Assembly (NCBI RefSeq): GCF_023571765.1
Contig: NZ_JAMJXC010000003.1
Location: 62,001-126,000 of the forward strand
DNA length: 64,000 bases
Reading direction: 5' to 3'
Source: Xanthobacter aminoxidans
GTDB lineage: Bacteria > Pseudomonadota > Alphaproteobacteria > Rhizobiales > Xanthobacteraceae
The notes under the pieces were generated by a model. It saw nothing but the letters and a program-made list of their open reading frames with translations. It was not told the DNA's origin and made no database searches. Every line of letters starts with the position of its first letter. Positions within the stretch are counted from its first letter, which is position 1. Position numbers and translations under genes: made by a program. This document shows, piece after piece, positions 44,818 to 54,499 of this stretch.

Positions 44818-45702
44818 ATGATGTCGCTCATTCGCACCGCGACCCGTATGCGCGATGCTGCCCTCGCCGCCGGCGCTTTCGCCGCGGCGATGTTCGCGAG
44901 CGCGGCGGCCCATGCCCAGATGGGCCAGCCGGCCCCGTGGCAGATCAATCTGCAGGACGCCGCCACCCCGGTGATGGAGAACATCCACACCTTCAACGTC
45001 CTGCTCATCAGCATCATCACCGCCATCGTGCTGTTCGTGCTGGTGCTGCTGGTGATCGTGGTGGTGCGGTTCAACGAGCGCGCCAATCCGGTGCCCTCCA
45101 AGACCAGCCACAACACCATGATCGAAGTGGCCTGGACGGTGGTGCCGGTGCTGATCCTGGTGGCCATCGCCATCCCCTCGTTCCGGCTCCTGCACCTGGA
45201 GCTGAACATCCCCAAGCCCGACCTCACCGTGAAGGTGACCGGCCACCAGTGGTACTGGTCCTACGAATATCCGGACAATGGCGGCTTCGGCTTTGACTCC
45301 TACCTCGTCGCCGAGAAGGACCTGAAGCCCGGCCAGCCCCGCCTGCTCGCGGTGGACAACGAAGTCGTTGTTCCGATCAACAAGAACATCCGTATCCAGG
45401 TGACGGCGGCGGACGTGATCCACTCCTTCGCGGTGCCCTCCTTCGGCGTGAAGATCGACGCCATGCCGGGCCGCCTGAACGAGAGCTGGTTCAAGATCAC
45501 CCGCGAGGGCGTCTATTACGGCCAGTGCTCCGAGCTGTGCGGCCGCGATCATGCCTTCATGCCCATCGCCGTGCGCGCCGTGAGCGAAGCCGACTTCAAC
45601 GCCTGGGTCGCTCAGGCCAAGGCCAAGTTCGCTTCCGCCAGGGATGCCGAGGGCAAGTTCGCCGACGCCAGCACCCTCGAGGGTGCCGCGACCGCGCGCT
45701 GA
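44818..45702 (+). CDS. coxB: Cytochrome c oxidase subunit II (aa3 type)
   Basis: This encodes 294 residues with a signal sequence, two membrane segments (about 60-80 and 105-125) and a periplasmic cupredoxin domain. The CuA site shows HSFAVPSFGVK and YGQCSELCGRDHAFMP, with the Cys, His, Glu and Met ligands in place. WYWSYEYP is the aromatic electron entry patch. It accepts electrons from cytochrome c. It heads the operon. Confidence 0.95.
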   Translation: MMSLIRTATRMRDAALAAGAFAAAMFASAAAHAQMGQPAPWQINLQDAATPVMENIHTFNVLLISIITAIVLFVLVLLVIVVVRFNERANPVPSKTSHNTMIEVAWTVVPVLILVAIAIPSFRLLHLELNIPKPDLTVKVTGHQWYWSYEYPDNGGFGFDSYLVAEKDLKPGQPRLLAVDNEVVVPINKNIRIQVTAADVIHSFAVPSFGVKIDAMPGRLNESWFKITREGVYYGQCSELCGRDHAFMPIAVRAVSEADFNAWVAQAKAKFASARDAEGKFADASTLEGAATAR

Positions 45703-45709
45703 CGGTTCC

Positions 45710-45729
45710 GGGCCCGCTCTGGCGGGCCC
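45710..45729 (+). terminator. Intercistronic hairpin between coxB and ctaD
   Basis: GGGCCCGC and GCGGGCCC are perfect 8-bp arms with a 4-base loop. They lie eight bases after the coxB stop. A weak T-containing stretch follows. It may modulate read-through or stabilise the coxB mRNA end. Confidence 0.5.
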
Positions 45730-45825
45730 TTGAGGTTTCCCCGCGCGGCGGACGGCCGGGCGGTTTCCAGGGTAGATGCGGCGCGGCGGGACGGGGCCGG
45801 CGCCGGGAACACGAGGAAAGCGGGA

Positions 45826-47451
45826 ATGGCCACCGAGGCAGTCACCCACAGCCATCACGACGATCACGACACCCACGATGCGCACATCCCCACGGGCTGG
45901 AAGCGCTGGGTGTTCTCGACCAACCACAAGGACATCGGCGTGATGTACCTGATCTTCGCCATCGTGGCGGGGATCGTGGGCGGCGCCCTCTCCATCGCCA
46001 TCCGCATGGAGCTGCAGCAGCCGGGTCTCCAGATCTTCAAGGATCCGCAGACCTTCAACGTCTTCACCACCGGCCACGGCCTCATCATGATCTTCTTCAT
46101 GGTGATGCCCGCGCTCATCGGCGGTTACGGCAACTACTTCGCCCCGCTGATGATCGGCGCGCCGGACACCGCGTTCCCGCGCATCAACAACATCGCCTTC
46201 TGGCTGCTGCCGCCCGCGTTCATCCTCGCGCTCTCCTCGCTGTTCGTGGAAGGCGCGCCGGGCACCAACGGCTTCGGCGGCGGCTGGACCATCTATCCCC
46301 CGCTCTCGTCCAAGCTCGGTCATCCCGGCCCGGCCATGGATCTGCTGATCTTCTCGCTGCACCTTGCCGGCGCGTCCTCGCTGCTCGGCGCCATCAACCT
46401 CATCACCACCATCTTCAACATGCGCGCCCCGGGCATGACGCTGCACAAGATGCCGCTGTTCGCCTGGTCGCAGCTCATCACCGGCTTCCTGCTGCTGCTG
46501 TCGCTGCCCGTCCTGGCCGGCGCCATCACCATGCTGCTGACGGACCGCAACTTCGGCACCACCTTCTTCGACCCGGCCGGCGGCGGTGATCCGATCCTGT
46601 TCCAGCACCTCTTCTGGTTCTTCGGCCATCCCGAGGTGTACATCCTGATCCTGCCCGGCTTCGGGCTGATCTCCCACATCATCTCCACCTTCTCGCGCAA
46701 GCCCGTGTTCGGCTATCTCGGCATGGCCTACGCGATGGTCGCCATCGGCGTGGTGGGCTTCGTGGTGTGGGCGCACCACATGTACACGGTGGGCCTGTCC
46801 TCCTCGACCCAGTCCTACTTCGTCGCCGCGACCATGATCATCGCGGTGCCCACGGGCGTGAAGATCTTCTCGTGGATCGCCACCATGTGGGGCGGCTCCA
46901 TCCAGTTCCGCACGCCCATGCTGTGGGCCATCGGCTTCATCTTCCTGTTCACCGTGGGCGGCGTCACCGGCGTGGTGCTCTCCAACGCCGGCATCGACCG
47001 CTCGCTGCACGACACCTATTACGTGGTGGCGCACTTCCACTACGTGCTGTCGCTCGGCGCCGTGTTCGCCATCTTCGCGGGCTGGTACTACTGGTTCCCG
47101 AAGATGTTCGGCTACATGATCCCGGAATTCTGGGGCAAGCTGCACTTCTGGGTCACCTTCGTCGGCGTGAACCTGGTGTTCTTCCCGCAGCACTTCCTGG
47201 GTCTCGCCGGCATGCCGCGCCGCTATGCGGACTATCCGGACGCGTTCGCCCACTGGAACTTCGTCTCCTCGATCGGTTCCTACATCTCCGGCGTCGCGGT
47301 GCTGATCTTCATCACCGGCACCACGCTCGCCTTCCTGCGCAAGGAGAAGGCGGGGGACAATCCGTGGGGCGAGGGTGCGACCACCCTGGAGTGGACCCTG
47401 CCGTCCCCGCCGCCCTACCACCAGTTCGAGGTCCTGCCCCGCATCAAGTGA
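45826..47451 (+). CDS. ctaD: Cytochrome c oxidase subunit I (aa3 type)
   Basis: The 541-residue protein has twelve expected membrane helices. Haem a ligands lie in GHGLIMIFF and [15 protein letters not shown]. CuB ligands lie in [10 protein letters not shown] (His, with the cross-linked Tyr) and [10 protein letters not shown]. The start [18 protein letters not shown] gives a His/Asp-rich cytoplasmic N-terminus, common in rhizobial homologues. It is the catalytic proton-pumping subunit. Confidence 0.96.
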   Translation: MATEAVTHSHHDDHDTHDAHIPTGWKRWVFSTNHKDIGVMYLIFAIVAGIVGGALSIAIRMELQQPGLQIFKDPQTFNVFTTGHGLIMIFFMVMPALIGGYGNYFAPLMIGAPDTAFPRINNIAFWLLPPAFILALSSLFVEGAPGTNGFGGGWTIYPPLSSKLGHPGPAMDLLIFSLHLAGASSLLGAINLITTIFNMRAPGMTLHKMPLFAWSQLITGFLLLLSLPVLAGAITMLLTDRNFGTTFFDPAGGGDPILFQHLFWFFGHPEVYILILPGFGLISHIISTFSRKPVFGYLGMAYAMVAIGVVGFVVWAHHMYTVGLSSSTQSYFVAATMIIAVPTGVKIFSWIATMWGGSIQFRTPMLWAIGFIFLFTVGGVTGVVLSNAGIDRSLHDTYYVVAHFHYVLSLGAVFAIFAGWYYWFPKMFGYMIPEFWGKLHFWVTFVGVNLVFFPQHFLGLAGMPRRYADYPDAFAHWNFVSSIGSYISGVAVLIFITGTTLAFLRKEKAGDNPWGEGATTLEWTLPSPPPYHQFEVLPRIK

Positions 47452-47565
47452 GGCAGGAACCAGGCTCCGGGGCCGCGGGCGACCGCGGCTCCCGCCGCCC
47501 TCCGGGGCGGATGTTTCCGAAGTGAAGTCTCGAACGTCGCGTTCAAGGATGTCCGGAGTTTGGAA

Positions 47566-48558
47566 ATGAGTGACGAGCGTGCCAGCCTGACCGGACCCGA
47601 CCCGTACGCCATGGCGTCGGGCGGCGTTATGGCGGGCGGGGCTGCGTCGGCCGGCGTCGCCGCCGCGGGCGAGGGCCTCGCCGCGCCGCGCGATTATTTC
47701 GAGCTCCTGAAGCCCCGCGTCATGTCGCTGGTGATCTTCACCGCGCTGGTCGGCCTCGTGCGTGCGCCGGGCGACGTGCACCCCGTCATCGCCTTCACCG
47801 CCTTGCTGTGCATCGCCGTGGGCGCGGGCGCCTCGGGCGCGCTCAACATGTGGTGGGACGCCGACATCGATGCCGTGATGACCCGCACGCGTGGCCGTCC
47901 GGTGCCCTCCGGCCGCGTCACAGGCCACGAGGCGCTGGCCTTCGGCCTCACCCTTTCGGCCTTCTCGGTGGTGGTGCTCGGCCTTCTGGTCAATGCGCTC
48001 GCCGGCGCCCTGCTCGCCTTCACCATCTTCTTCTACGTGGTGATCTACACCATGTGGCTGAAGCGCTCGACCTCGCAGAACATCGTCATCGGCGGTGCCG
48101 CCGGCGCCTTCCCGCCGCTGGTCGCCTGGGCCGCCGCCTCCGGCACCGTGTCGCTGGAGCCGGTGCTGCTGTTCGCCATCATCTTCTTCTGGACGCCGCC
48201 CCACTTCTGGGCGCTGGCGCTCTACCGGGCCGACGACTACGCCCGCGCCGGCGTGCCCATGCTGCCGGTGACGGCGGGGCCGGACGAAACCCGCCTGCAG
48301 ATTCTCCTCTACACCCTGTTCCTGGTGCCGCTTGCCGCCAGCCCCGCCTTCCTCGGCTATGCCGGCCTCGCCTATGGCGCGGTCTCGGTGCTGGCCGGGG
48401 CCTGGATGATCGTCCTTGCGGTGCGCGTCTTCCGCGTCCGGCAGGGCGAGGCGGCGGTGAAGGCAGCCAAGGGCCTGTTTGGATTTTCCATCGTGTATCT
48501 GTTTGCATTGTTCGCGACGCTGCTCGGCGAGGCGGTCATTGGTGGCCTGCTGCGATGA
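47566..48558 (+). CDS. ctaB: Protohaem IX farnesyltransferase (haem O synthase)
   Basis: The 330-residue UbiA-type membrane protein has the DxxxD motif in [20 protein letters not shown] and a second Asp-rich loop further on ([15 protein letters not shown]). It farnesylates haem b to haem O on the way to haem A. The ATG at 47566 follows CCGGAG; a TTG two codons upstream is not preferred. The stop overlaps the start of the next small gene. Confidence 0.93.
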   Translation: MSDERASLTGPDPYAMASGGVMAGGAASAGVAAAGEGLAAPRDYFELLKPRVMSLVIFTALVGLVRAPGDVHPVIAFTALLCIAVGAGASGALNMWWDADIDAVMTRTRGRPVPSGRVTGHEALAFGLTLSAFSVVVLGLLVNALAGALLAFTIFFYVVIYTMWLKRSTSQNIVIGGAAGAFPPLVAWAAASGTVSLEPVLLFAIIFFWTPPHFWALALYRADDYARAGVPMLPVTAGPDETRLQILLYTLFLVPLAASPAFLGYAGLAYGAVSVLAGAWMIVLAVRVFRVRQGEAAVKAAKGLFGFSIVYLFALFATLLGEAVIGGLLR

Positions 48559-48743
48559 GCGGTGAGAAGAAGGAAAAGCCGCGTCCTCCGCAGGAGGACG
48601 GTGTCGTGCTGACGCCAGAGCAGCTCAAGCGGCAGCGCGCGCGCAGCATCGCCATCGCCTCCGTGCTGGGGTTCCTGGCGCTGCTGTTCTACGTGGTGAC
48701 GATCGTGAAGCTCGGTCCCAACGTGCTCAACCGCCCACTCTAG
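48555..48743 (+). CDS. Small membrane protein of the cox operon (CoxF-like)
   Basis: The 62-residue protein has a basic N-terminus ([14 protein letters not shown]), [13 protein letters not shown] and one membrane segment at about 32-52, ending VLNRPL. The ATG overlaps the ctaB stop (ATGA). A small protein of this kind lies between ctaB and ctaG in many Rhizobiales and is annotated CoxF or hypothetical. Its function is not established; an assembly or accessory role is likely from position. Confidence 0.8.
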   Translation: MSGEKKEKPRPPQEDGVVLTPEQLKRQRARSIAIASVLGFLALLFYVVTIVKLGPNVLNRPL

Positions 48744-48820
48744 GGCAGGGCAGGGGATCGGCGGAACGGGCAGGATCAGACGGAAGAGGGTCCGGGGGGC
48801 TCCGGACGCGAGGACGAGGA

Positions 48821-49462
48821 ATGGCCGAGGCGAACGACAAGATGGCTGAGAGCGCTCCCCGCGCCGCCCGACACTGGGTGGTGGCGGCTGCGTGCGTCGG
48901 CTTCATCGCCGCCATGGTGGGCGTCACCTACGCCTCCGTGCCGCTCTACGCCATGTTCTGCTCGCTCACCGGCTTCGGCGGCGCCACCCGCGTCGGCTCG
49001 ACGCCCACCGCCGCACCGCTCGATCGCGAGATCACCATCCGCTTCGACGCCAACGTCTCGCCCGGCCTGCCGTGGGCCTTCGCCCCCGTGCAGCGGGAAA
49101 TGACGGTGAAGATCGGCGCCACCAGCCTCGCCCATTACACGGCGCAGAACCGCTCCGCCGACGATACCCGCGCCAACGCCACCTACAACGTGTCGCCGCC
49201 CCAGGCCGGCGCCTATTTCGTGAAGCTGCAGTGCTTCTGCTTCGAGGAGCAGACCCTGGCCGGCCGCGAGAAGATGGACATGCCGGTGGTGTTCTACGTC
49301 GATCCGTCCATCGCCGACGACCCGGACCTGAAGACGCTGAAGGACATCACCCTGTCCTACACCTTCTTCCCGGCGAAGGCGGACAAGCCACAGGTCCGCG
49401 CCAACGCGGACACGCTGGACAAGGTCCGCGCCGACGCGGAGGGCGCGCGAAAGCCGCTCTAG
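48821..49462 (+). CDS. ctaG: Cytochrome c oxidase assembly protein CtaG/Cox11
   Basis: The 213-residue protein has one N-terminal membrane anchor (about 20-44) and a periplasmic immunoglobulin-like copper domain. The copper-binding CFCFEEQTL motif lies near residue 145, and PLYAMFCSLTGFGG follows the anchor. It delivers copper to the CuB site of CtaD. A GGACGAGGA-type ribosome site precedes the start. Confidence 0.94.
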   Translation: MAEANDKMAESAPRAARHWVVAAACVGFIAAMVGVTYASVPLYAMFCSLTGFGGATRVGSTPTAAPLDREITIRFDANVSPGLPWAFAPVQREMTVKIGATSLAHYTAQNRSADDTRANATYNVSPPQAGAYFVKLQCFCFEEQTLAGREKMDMPVVFYVDPSIADDPDLKTLKDITLSYTFFPAKADKPQVRANADTLDKVRADAEGARKPL

Positions 49463-49589
49463 GCGCAACGATCACCGCCCCGACCGGGGCATGACATTCG
49501 GGCGGCGTCGCCGTCCAGAACGCAAACGGCCCCCCGGCGTGAAGCCGGGTGGGCTCGACGAGACTGGGAAAAGGGGAGGCCGGTTCGCC

Positions 49590-50414
49590 ATGGCCGACAT
49601 ACACGTCAAGCACGATTACCACGTCGTCGACCCGAGCCCGTGGCCGATTATCGGCTCGGTCGCGGCGCTGATCCTCACCTCGGGCGCCGTGGTGTGGATG
49701 CACGGCGGCACCTCGCTCGTCATGATCGTCGGCTTCCTCGGCGTGCTCTACACCATGTTCGGATGGTGGCGGGACGTGATCCGCGAGAGCCGCGCCGGCT
49801 TCCATACCCGCGTGGTGGTGCTCGGCCTGCGATACGGCATGATCCTGTTCATCGCCTCCGAGGTGATGTTCTTCGTCGCGTGGTTCTGGGCCTTCTTCGA
49901 TGCCTCCCTGTTCTCGGGTGAGGCCATCAACTTCATGCGCATGGACTTCACCGGCGGCGTGTGGCCGCCCAAGGGCATCGAGAGCCTCGATCCCTGGCAC
50001 CTGCCGCTGCTCAACACGCTGATCCTGCTCACCTCGGGCACGACGGTGACCTGGGCGCACCACGCGCTGGTGCACGGCGACCGCCAGGGCCTCAAGTGGG
50101 GCCTGTGGTGCACGGTGGTGCTCGGCGTCCTGTTCTCCATGTGCCAAGCGTACGAGTACATCCACGCGCACTTCCACTTCGCCGGCAACATCTACGGCGC
50201 GACCTTCTTCATGGCGACCGGCTTCCACGGCTTCCATGTGATCGTCGGCACCATCTTCCTCGCGGTGTGCCTGATGCGCACCTACATGGGCGACTTTACC
50301 CCCCAGAAGCATTTCGGCTTCGAGGCGGCCGCCTGGTACTGGCACTTCGTGGACGTGGTGTGGCTGTTCCTGTTCACCTTCATCTATGTGTGGGCGCAGG
50401 GCGGACACGCCTGA
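49590..50414 (+). CDS. ctaE: Cytochrome c oxidase subunit III
   Basis: This encodes 274 residues with seven expected helices. Family signatures are GWWRDVIRESRAGFHTRVV, ASEVMFFVAWFWAFF and HFHFAGNIYGATFFMATGFH. The C-terminal WYWHFVDVVWLFLF is also typical. The start follows GGGGAGG; an upstream in-frame ATG at 49491 would add a basic leader not seen in the family. Confidence 0.95.
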   Translation: MADIHVKHDYHVVDPSPWPIIGSVAALILTSGAVVWMHGGTSLVMIVGFLGVLYTMFGWWRDVIRESRAGFHTRVVVLGLRYGMILFIASEVMFFVAWFWAFFDASLFSGEAINFMRMDFTGGVWPPKGIESLDPWHLPLLNTLILLTSGTTVTWAHHALVHGDRQGLKWGLWCTVVLGVLFSMCQAYEYIHAHFHFAGNIYGATFFMATGFHGFHVIVGTIFLAVCLMRTYMGDFTPQKHFGFEAAAWYWHFVDVVWLFLFTFIYVWAQGGHA

Positions 50415-50450
50415 TCCGCGCGGGTTCCACCGCGCCAGAGACAAGCCTCA

Positions 50451-50474
50451 GGCCGGCGCACCCACGCGCCGGCC
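50451..50474 (+). terminator. Hairpin between ctaE and the DUF983 gene
   Basis: GGCCGGCGC and GCGCCGGCC arms of 9 bp surround a 6-base loop, followed by TTCTCATTT. It may partly terminate transcription after ctaE. Confidence 0.6.
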
Positions 50475-50501
50475 TTCTCATTTCGGCACCGGAGGTGCCC
50501 C

Positions 50502-50882
50502 GTGTCGCTCGATCCCTATCACGCCCCGGTTTCCCCCTTCGCGGCGGGCCTCTCCTGCCGCTGCCCGCGCTGCGGCCGCGGCCCGCTGTTCAAGGGCTTT
50601 CTCGACCTCGCGCCCAAGTGCACCTCCTGCGACCTCGACTATGATTTCGCCGATGCGGGCGACGGCCCGGCGGTGTTCGTCATCCTGTTCGCCGGCTTCA
50701 TCGTGGTCGCGCTCGCCTTCTGGGTGGAGGCGAAGTTCGAGCCGCCCATGTGGGTGCACGCGCTGCTGTGGATCCCGGCCATCCTCGTCGTCACCCTCGG
50801 CCTGTTGCGGCCGCTGAAGGCGCTGATGGTGGCGCTGCAGTATCGCAACAAGGCCTCCGAGGGCCGGCTGGACGGCCAGTGA
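50502..50882 (+). CDS. DUF983 domain protein
   Basis: The 126-residue protein starts at a GTG with GGAGG at six bases. A zinc-ribbon-like pair CRCPRCG and CTSCDLDY lies in the N-terminal half. Two membrane segments follow (about 58-77 and 84-104). Genes of this family sit between ctaE and surf1 in many Rhizobiales oxidase operons. An assembly role is inferred; the biochemistry is unknown. Confidence 0.85.
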   Translation: MSLDPYHAPVSPFAAGLSCRCPRCGRGPLFKGFLDLAPKCTSCDLDYDFADAGDGPAVFVILFAGFIVVALAFWVEAKFEPPMWVHALLWIPAILVVTLGLLRPLKALMVALQYRNKASEGRLDGQ

Positions 50883-51682
50883 CCGGCAAAGCGCCGTCCC
50901 CGGTGCCGCCGTCCTCGGTGCCGCCTGCCACCGCGCTGTCTCCCGCGCGGCGCGGCCGCGGGCTTCTCCTGCTCGTCCTCGCCTGCGTGGCCTTCGCGGT
51001 GCTGATCGGCCTCGGGACGTGGCAGCTCAACCGCCTCGCCTGGAAGGAGGCGCTGCTCGCCCGCGTCGAGGCGCGCGTTCATGCCGCCCCGCAGGATGTG
51101 CCGCCCCCCGCCCGCTGGTCCGCGCTGACCCGCGAGGAGGACGAATACCGGAGGGTGAAGGTGCGCGGCACCTTCGACCACGCGAAGGAAGCCCTCGTCT
51201 ACACCGTGCGCGGGGAGGACGCCGCCGGCCCGGTGAAGGGGCAGGGGTTCCTGGTGGTGACGCCGCTGATTCGCCCGGACGGCCCGCCCATCCTCATCAA
51301 TCGCGGCTTCATCCCGTCCGAACGGCGCGATCCCGCGACGCGGGCGGAAGGTGAGGTGAAGGGCGAGGTGGAGGTGGTCGGCCTGCTGCGCTTCCCCGAG
51401 GAGGCGAGCTGGTTCGTGCCGGCCAATGATCCCGCCCATGGCAGCTTCTACCGCATGGAGCCGGCCGAGATCGCCGCCGCCCGCGGCATTTCCGGCGCCG
51501 CGCCCTTTCTCATCGATGCCGATGCGACGCTGGTGCCGGGCGGACTGCCCATCGGCGGCGGCACGCGCATCGCCTTTCCCAACCGGCATCTGGAATATGC
51601 GCTCACCTGGTACGGCCTCGCGGCCTCGCTGGTGGGCGTGGGCCTCGCGGTCTTCATCAGCCGGCGCCGCCGCGCCTCCTGA
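50879..51682 (+). CDS. SURF1-family cytochrome oxidase assembly protein
   Basis: The 267-residue protein starts at a GTG that overlaps the DUF983 stop. It has two membrane helices, one after residue 28 and one at the C-terminus (YGLAASLVGVGLAVFIS). Signatures are GLGTWQLNRLAWKEALLA near the first helix and ILINRGFIPSERRDP in the middle. NRHLEYALTWYGLA precedes the last helix. SURF1 assists haem a insertion into CtaD. The thrC gene that follows surf1 in many relatives is absent here. Confidence 0.92.
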   Translation: MTGKAPSPVPPSSVPPATALSPARRGRGLLLLVLACVAFAVLIGLGTWQLNRLAWKEALLARVEARVHAAPQDVPPPARWSALTREEDEYRRVKVRGTFDHAKEALVYTVRGEDAAGPVKGQGFLVVTPLIRPDGPPILINRGFIPSERRDPATRAEGEVKGEVEVVGLLRFPEEASWFVPANDPAHGSFYRMEPAEIAAARGISGAAPFLIDADATLVPGGLPIGGGTRIAFPNRHLEYALTWYGLAASLVGVGLAVFISRRRRAS

Positions 51683-51921
51683 CGCGCCCTCCTGACGCGC
51701 CTTCGTGACGCGCCTTCCTGGCCGGCCGCGCCGGACAGGCGTTGCCGATCTGCAACGCGGGGCCGGGATCGTCCCGGCGGCCTTGACCCAACGCTTGGTT
51801 AACCCTCACCTTGCACAAGCGGATTTGCCGGCTTTATTGCCGTGCACCAGCCGTGCGGTTTTGGCATTTCGTAAAGCCGCCCGGCCACAGGATGGCCGCA
51901 GGTTTTGACAGAGGTCTCCCG

Positions 51922-52776
51922 ATGGTCGTGTTCCGCAAGCTGCGTTCCCTCCTCCTCGCCACGGTACTCGCCGGGGGAGCGTGCGGCGTCGCGCAGGCGG
52001 CCGACCTGTTCACGCCGCCGCCGCCCACGCCGGTCCCGCCCTCGGCGAACGAGGACTGGTACCTGACCATCGGCGCGTCCGTCTCGGCGGACCCGAGCTA
52101 TCCCGGCGCGGACAATTATTCCTTCCGGCCCGGCCTCATCTTCTCGGTCCGCAAGGCGAGCCAGCTCAACGTCTTCCGCAGCGTGGACGACAACCCGTCC
52201 CTGGCCCTCTTCGACACCGGCAATTTCCGCATCGGCGCGGTCGGGCGCATCGACTGGGGCCGTGATTCCGGCGATTCCTATCGCCTCACCGGCCTCGGCA
52301 ACATCGATCCGGCGCTGGAAGCCGGCGCCTTCGCCGAGTGGTACATCACCGACTGGCTGCGCACCCGCGCGGAACTGCGCTACGGCGTCGGCGGCTTCGA
52401 GGGCATCCGCGGCCTGCTCGGCGCGGATGTGATCCTGCCCTACGGCCAGTGGCGCTTCGCCGTCGGCCCCCGCCTCACCTATGGCGGCTCGGGCTACATG
52501 AGCACCTATTTCGGCGTCACGCCGGTCCAGGCCGTCGTCGCCAATGCGTTCGGCAATCCGCTGCCGGTCTACAACGCCTCCGCCGGCTTCGACATGGTGG
52601 GCGCCATGGCGCAGCTCACCTACAATTTCCGCAACGGCTTCGAGACCGGCGTGTTCGGCGGCTATGGCCGCCTCCTCGGCGATGCGGCCTCCTCGCCGCT
52701 CACCACTGATGCCAACCAGTTCACCGCCGGCGTCTCGCTGAGCTACACCTTCAACATCGGCAAGGCCTGGTGGTGA
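51922..52776 (+). CDS. MipA/OmpV-family outer membrane protein
   Basis: The 284-residue protein has a signal sequence ending at AQAADL (about residue 26). The first ATG of the frame lies further upstream, but the ATG at 51922 follows GAGG and gives the clean signal. The mature part is beta-barrel-like with DWYLTIGASVSADPSYPGAD and a C-terminal aromatic end SLSYTFNIGKAWW. The MipA/OmpV family includes MltA-interacting scaffold proteins and outer membrane channels. Its role here is not known. Confidence 0.83.
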   Translation: MVVFRKLRSLLLATVLAGGACGVAQAADLFTPPPPTPVPPSANEDWYLTIGASVSADPSYPGADNYSFRPGLIFSVRKASQLNVFRSVDDNPSLALFDTGNFRIGAVGRIDWGRDSGDSYRLTGLGNIDPALEAGAFAEWYITDWLRTRAELRYGVGGFEGIRGLLGADVILPYGQWRFAVGPRLTYGGSGYMSTYFGVTPVQAVVANAFGNPLPVYNASAGFDMVGAMAQLTYNFRNGFETGVFGGYGRLLGDAASSPLTTDANQFTAGVSLSYTFNIGKAWW

Positions 52777-52920
52777 GGGGCGCCGGTCCCCGGACCGGCG
52801 CGCTGAGCCTGTGAGGCGGGGCGCGGAGCGTCCGGCACCTTCCGTTCGAGCGTCTCTGCCGTTCGTCGGCTGAAGCGCGCGCGGTCGCATCCGTCGGATC
52901 GAGACGGGCGGACGCGGACC

Positions 52921-53331
52921 CTATTCCCCGCCGCCGTCCCCGTCGCCCGAGCCGCCGCTGTCACCGGAATCGGGACCGCCGCCGCTGTGGCCCACATGGG
53001 GGGATTCGCCCCCCGCCTCGCCCGAATGGTGATGGGCCGCATAGCCCGCCGCGATGATGAGCGCGCCGCCGGCTGCCGCAGCCGCGGCGGCCCGCTGCGC
53101 ATTGGCAGTGTCCGGCTCGCTGCTGGCGGTCGATGCGGCGGGGGAGGGGGAATCCTCCCGACCGAGCCCGTAGTCCGCCGGCGGCTTCGCCCGGTTCGGC
53201 GCGGCGTCCGGCTTCGCGGCGCCAGCCTTCTCGCCACCGCCGCCCCCCTTGCCGCTGCCGCGCAGGCTGAGGAACAGCGCCAGCGGCGCGCCGATGACGA
53301 GGAGGGCGACGAGGATCTGCGTGGCGTCCAT
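52921..53331 (-). CDS. Small low-complexity membrane protein encoded with the MoxR ATPase
   Basis: The 136-residue protein has an N-terminal hydrophobic segment (about 5-22), then a Gly/Lys-rich and Pro/Ser-rich stretch. A second hydrophobic Ala-rich segment lies at about 80-98. The tail is His/Gly/Asp-rich (AHHHSGEAGGESPHVGHSG and a run of G, D and S). Its start codon lies three bases after the MoxR stop, so it is probably co-translated with it. No family is recognised. It could be a truncated or variable tail protein. Confidence 0.6.
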   Translation of the reverse strand: MDATQILVALLVIGAPLALFLSLRGSGKGGGGGEKAGAAKPDAAPNRAKPPADYGLGREDSPSPAASTASSEPDTANAQRAAAAAAAGGALIIAAGYAAHHHSGEAGGESPHVGHSGGGPDSGDSGGSGDGDGGGE

Positions 53332-53334
53332 GGA

Positions 53335-54180
53335 TCAGCGCTGCTCCCGCCGGGCGAGGAAGGCGAGGCGCTCGAACATGTGCACGTCCTGCTCGTTCTT
53401 CAGCAGCGCGCCGGCGAGCGGGGGGATGGCCTTGCGCACGTCCTTCTCGCGCAGGGTTTCCAGCTCGATGTCCTCGGCCATCAGCAGCTTCAGCCAGTCG
53501 ATCAGCTCGGAGGTGGAGGGCTTCTTCTTCAGCCCCGGCACGTCGCGCAGTTCGTAGAAGATGCGCAGGGCCTCGCCCACGAGGCGCTGCTTGATGCCGG
53601 GGAAGTGCACCTCGACGATGGCCCGCATGGTCTCGGGATCGGGGAAGCGGATGTAGTGGAAGAAGCAGCGGCGCAGGAAGGCGTCCGGCAGCTCCTTCTC
53701 ATTGTTGGAGGTGATGATGACGAGGGGGCGCTGCTCCGCCTTCACCTGCTCGCCGGTCTCGTAGACATGGAACTCCATGCGGTCGAGTTCCTGCAGCAGG
53801 TCGTTGGGAAACTCGATGTCCGCCTTGTCCACCTCGTCGATCAGCAGCACCGGCCGCACGGGGGAGGAGAAGGCCGTCCACAACTTTCCCTTGCGGATGT
53901 AATTGGCGATGTCGTGGACCTTGGGGTCGCCGAGCTGGCTGTCGCGCAGGCGGGCCACCGCGTCATACTCGTAGAGGCCCTGCTGCGCCTTGGTGGTGGA
54001 CTTCACGTGCCACTCGATCAGCGGTGCCCCGAGGGCTTCGGCAACCTCCTGCGCCAGAACGGTTTTTCCCGTGCCGGGCTCGCCCTTGATGAGCAGGGGG
54101 CGTTCGAGGACGAGGGCCGCATTGACGGCGACCTTGAGGTCGTCGGTGGCCACATAGCTCTTCGTGCCCTCGAACCGCAT
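53335..54180 (-). CDS. MoxR-family AAA+ ATPase
   Basis: This encodes 281 residues with Walker A GEPGTGKT near residue 36, Walker B LLIDEVDKAD and the MoxR-type sensor IITSNNEKELPDAFLRRCFF. The ATG at 54178-54180 follows AAGGGA, and the open frame upstream does not resemble the family. MoxR ATPases act as chaperones that activate metalloenzymes or complexes, usually next to a VWA-domain protein. No VWA gene is visible within the sequenced part of this operon. Confidence 0.9.
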   Translation of the reverse strand: MRFEGTKSYVATDDLKVAVNAALVLERPLLIKGEPGTGKTVLAQEVAEALGAPLIEWHVKSTTKAQQGLYEYDAVARLRDSQLGDPKVHDIANYIRKGKLWTAFSSPVRPVLLIDEVDKADIEFPNDLLQELDRMEFHVYETGEQVKAEQRPLVIITSNNEKELPDAFLRRCFFHYIRFPDPETMRAIVEVHFPGIKQRLVGEALRIFYELRDVPGLKKKPSTSELIDWLKLLMAEDIELETLREKDVRKAIPPLAGALLKNEQDVHMFERLAFLARREQR

Positions 54181-54499
54181 GAGACTTGATCCCTTCCGCC
54201 GCCTGTCGCGCCGCAGCAAGGTCGGCACCCGGCGCCCATCCGTCAAGGGGCGGCGCCCGCTGGACAAGGACATGCCGGTTGTCGGAACCCGAAGGCGTCG
54301 ATATAAGCGCGGCGACCATGGGGCGTCCTCCTGGCCGAAAGGTCGGCTCCGCCGGCCCGGACGCTGGGGCGGCAGCCCTTGAGTTCCGTGACGGGGAGTT
54401 CGTTGTCGGTGCTTGGCTCCACGCAAGGCCGGATGGGCATGATCCGCCTTGCAGCGTCTTGCTTCGACGGCAGAGCGACGCATATCGAGGACCTTGCTG
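54181..54499. other. Divergent promoter region between moxR and dksA
   Basis: About 319 bases separate the two divergent start codons. Both promoters should lie here. Open frames across the interval have no recognisable domains, and no RNA gene or clear -35/-10 pair is seen. Confidence 0.5.

Noticed and set aside
44380-48204. Very long 1274-codon open frame on the minus strand opposite the cox genes
   Set aside because: It is the antisense shadow of coxB, ctaD and ctaB; the translation is His/Asp/Gly/Arg-rich noise typical of GC-rich reverse frames.
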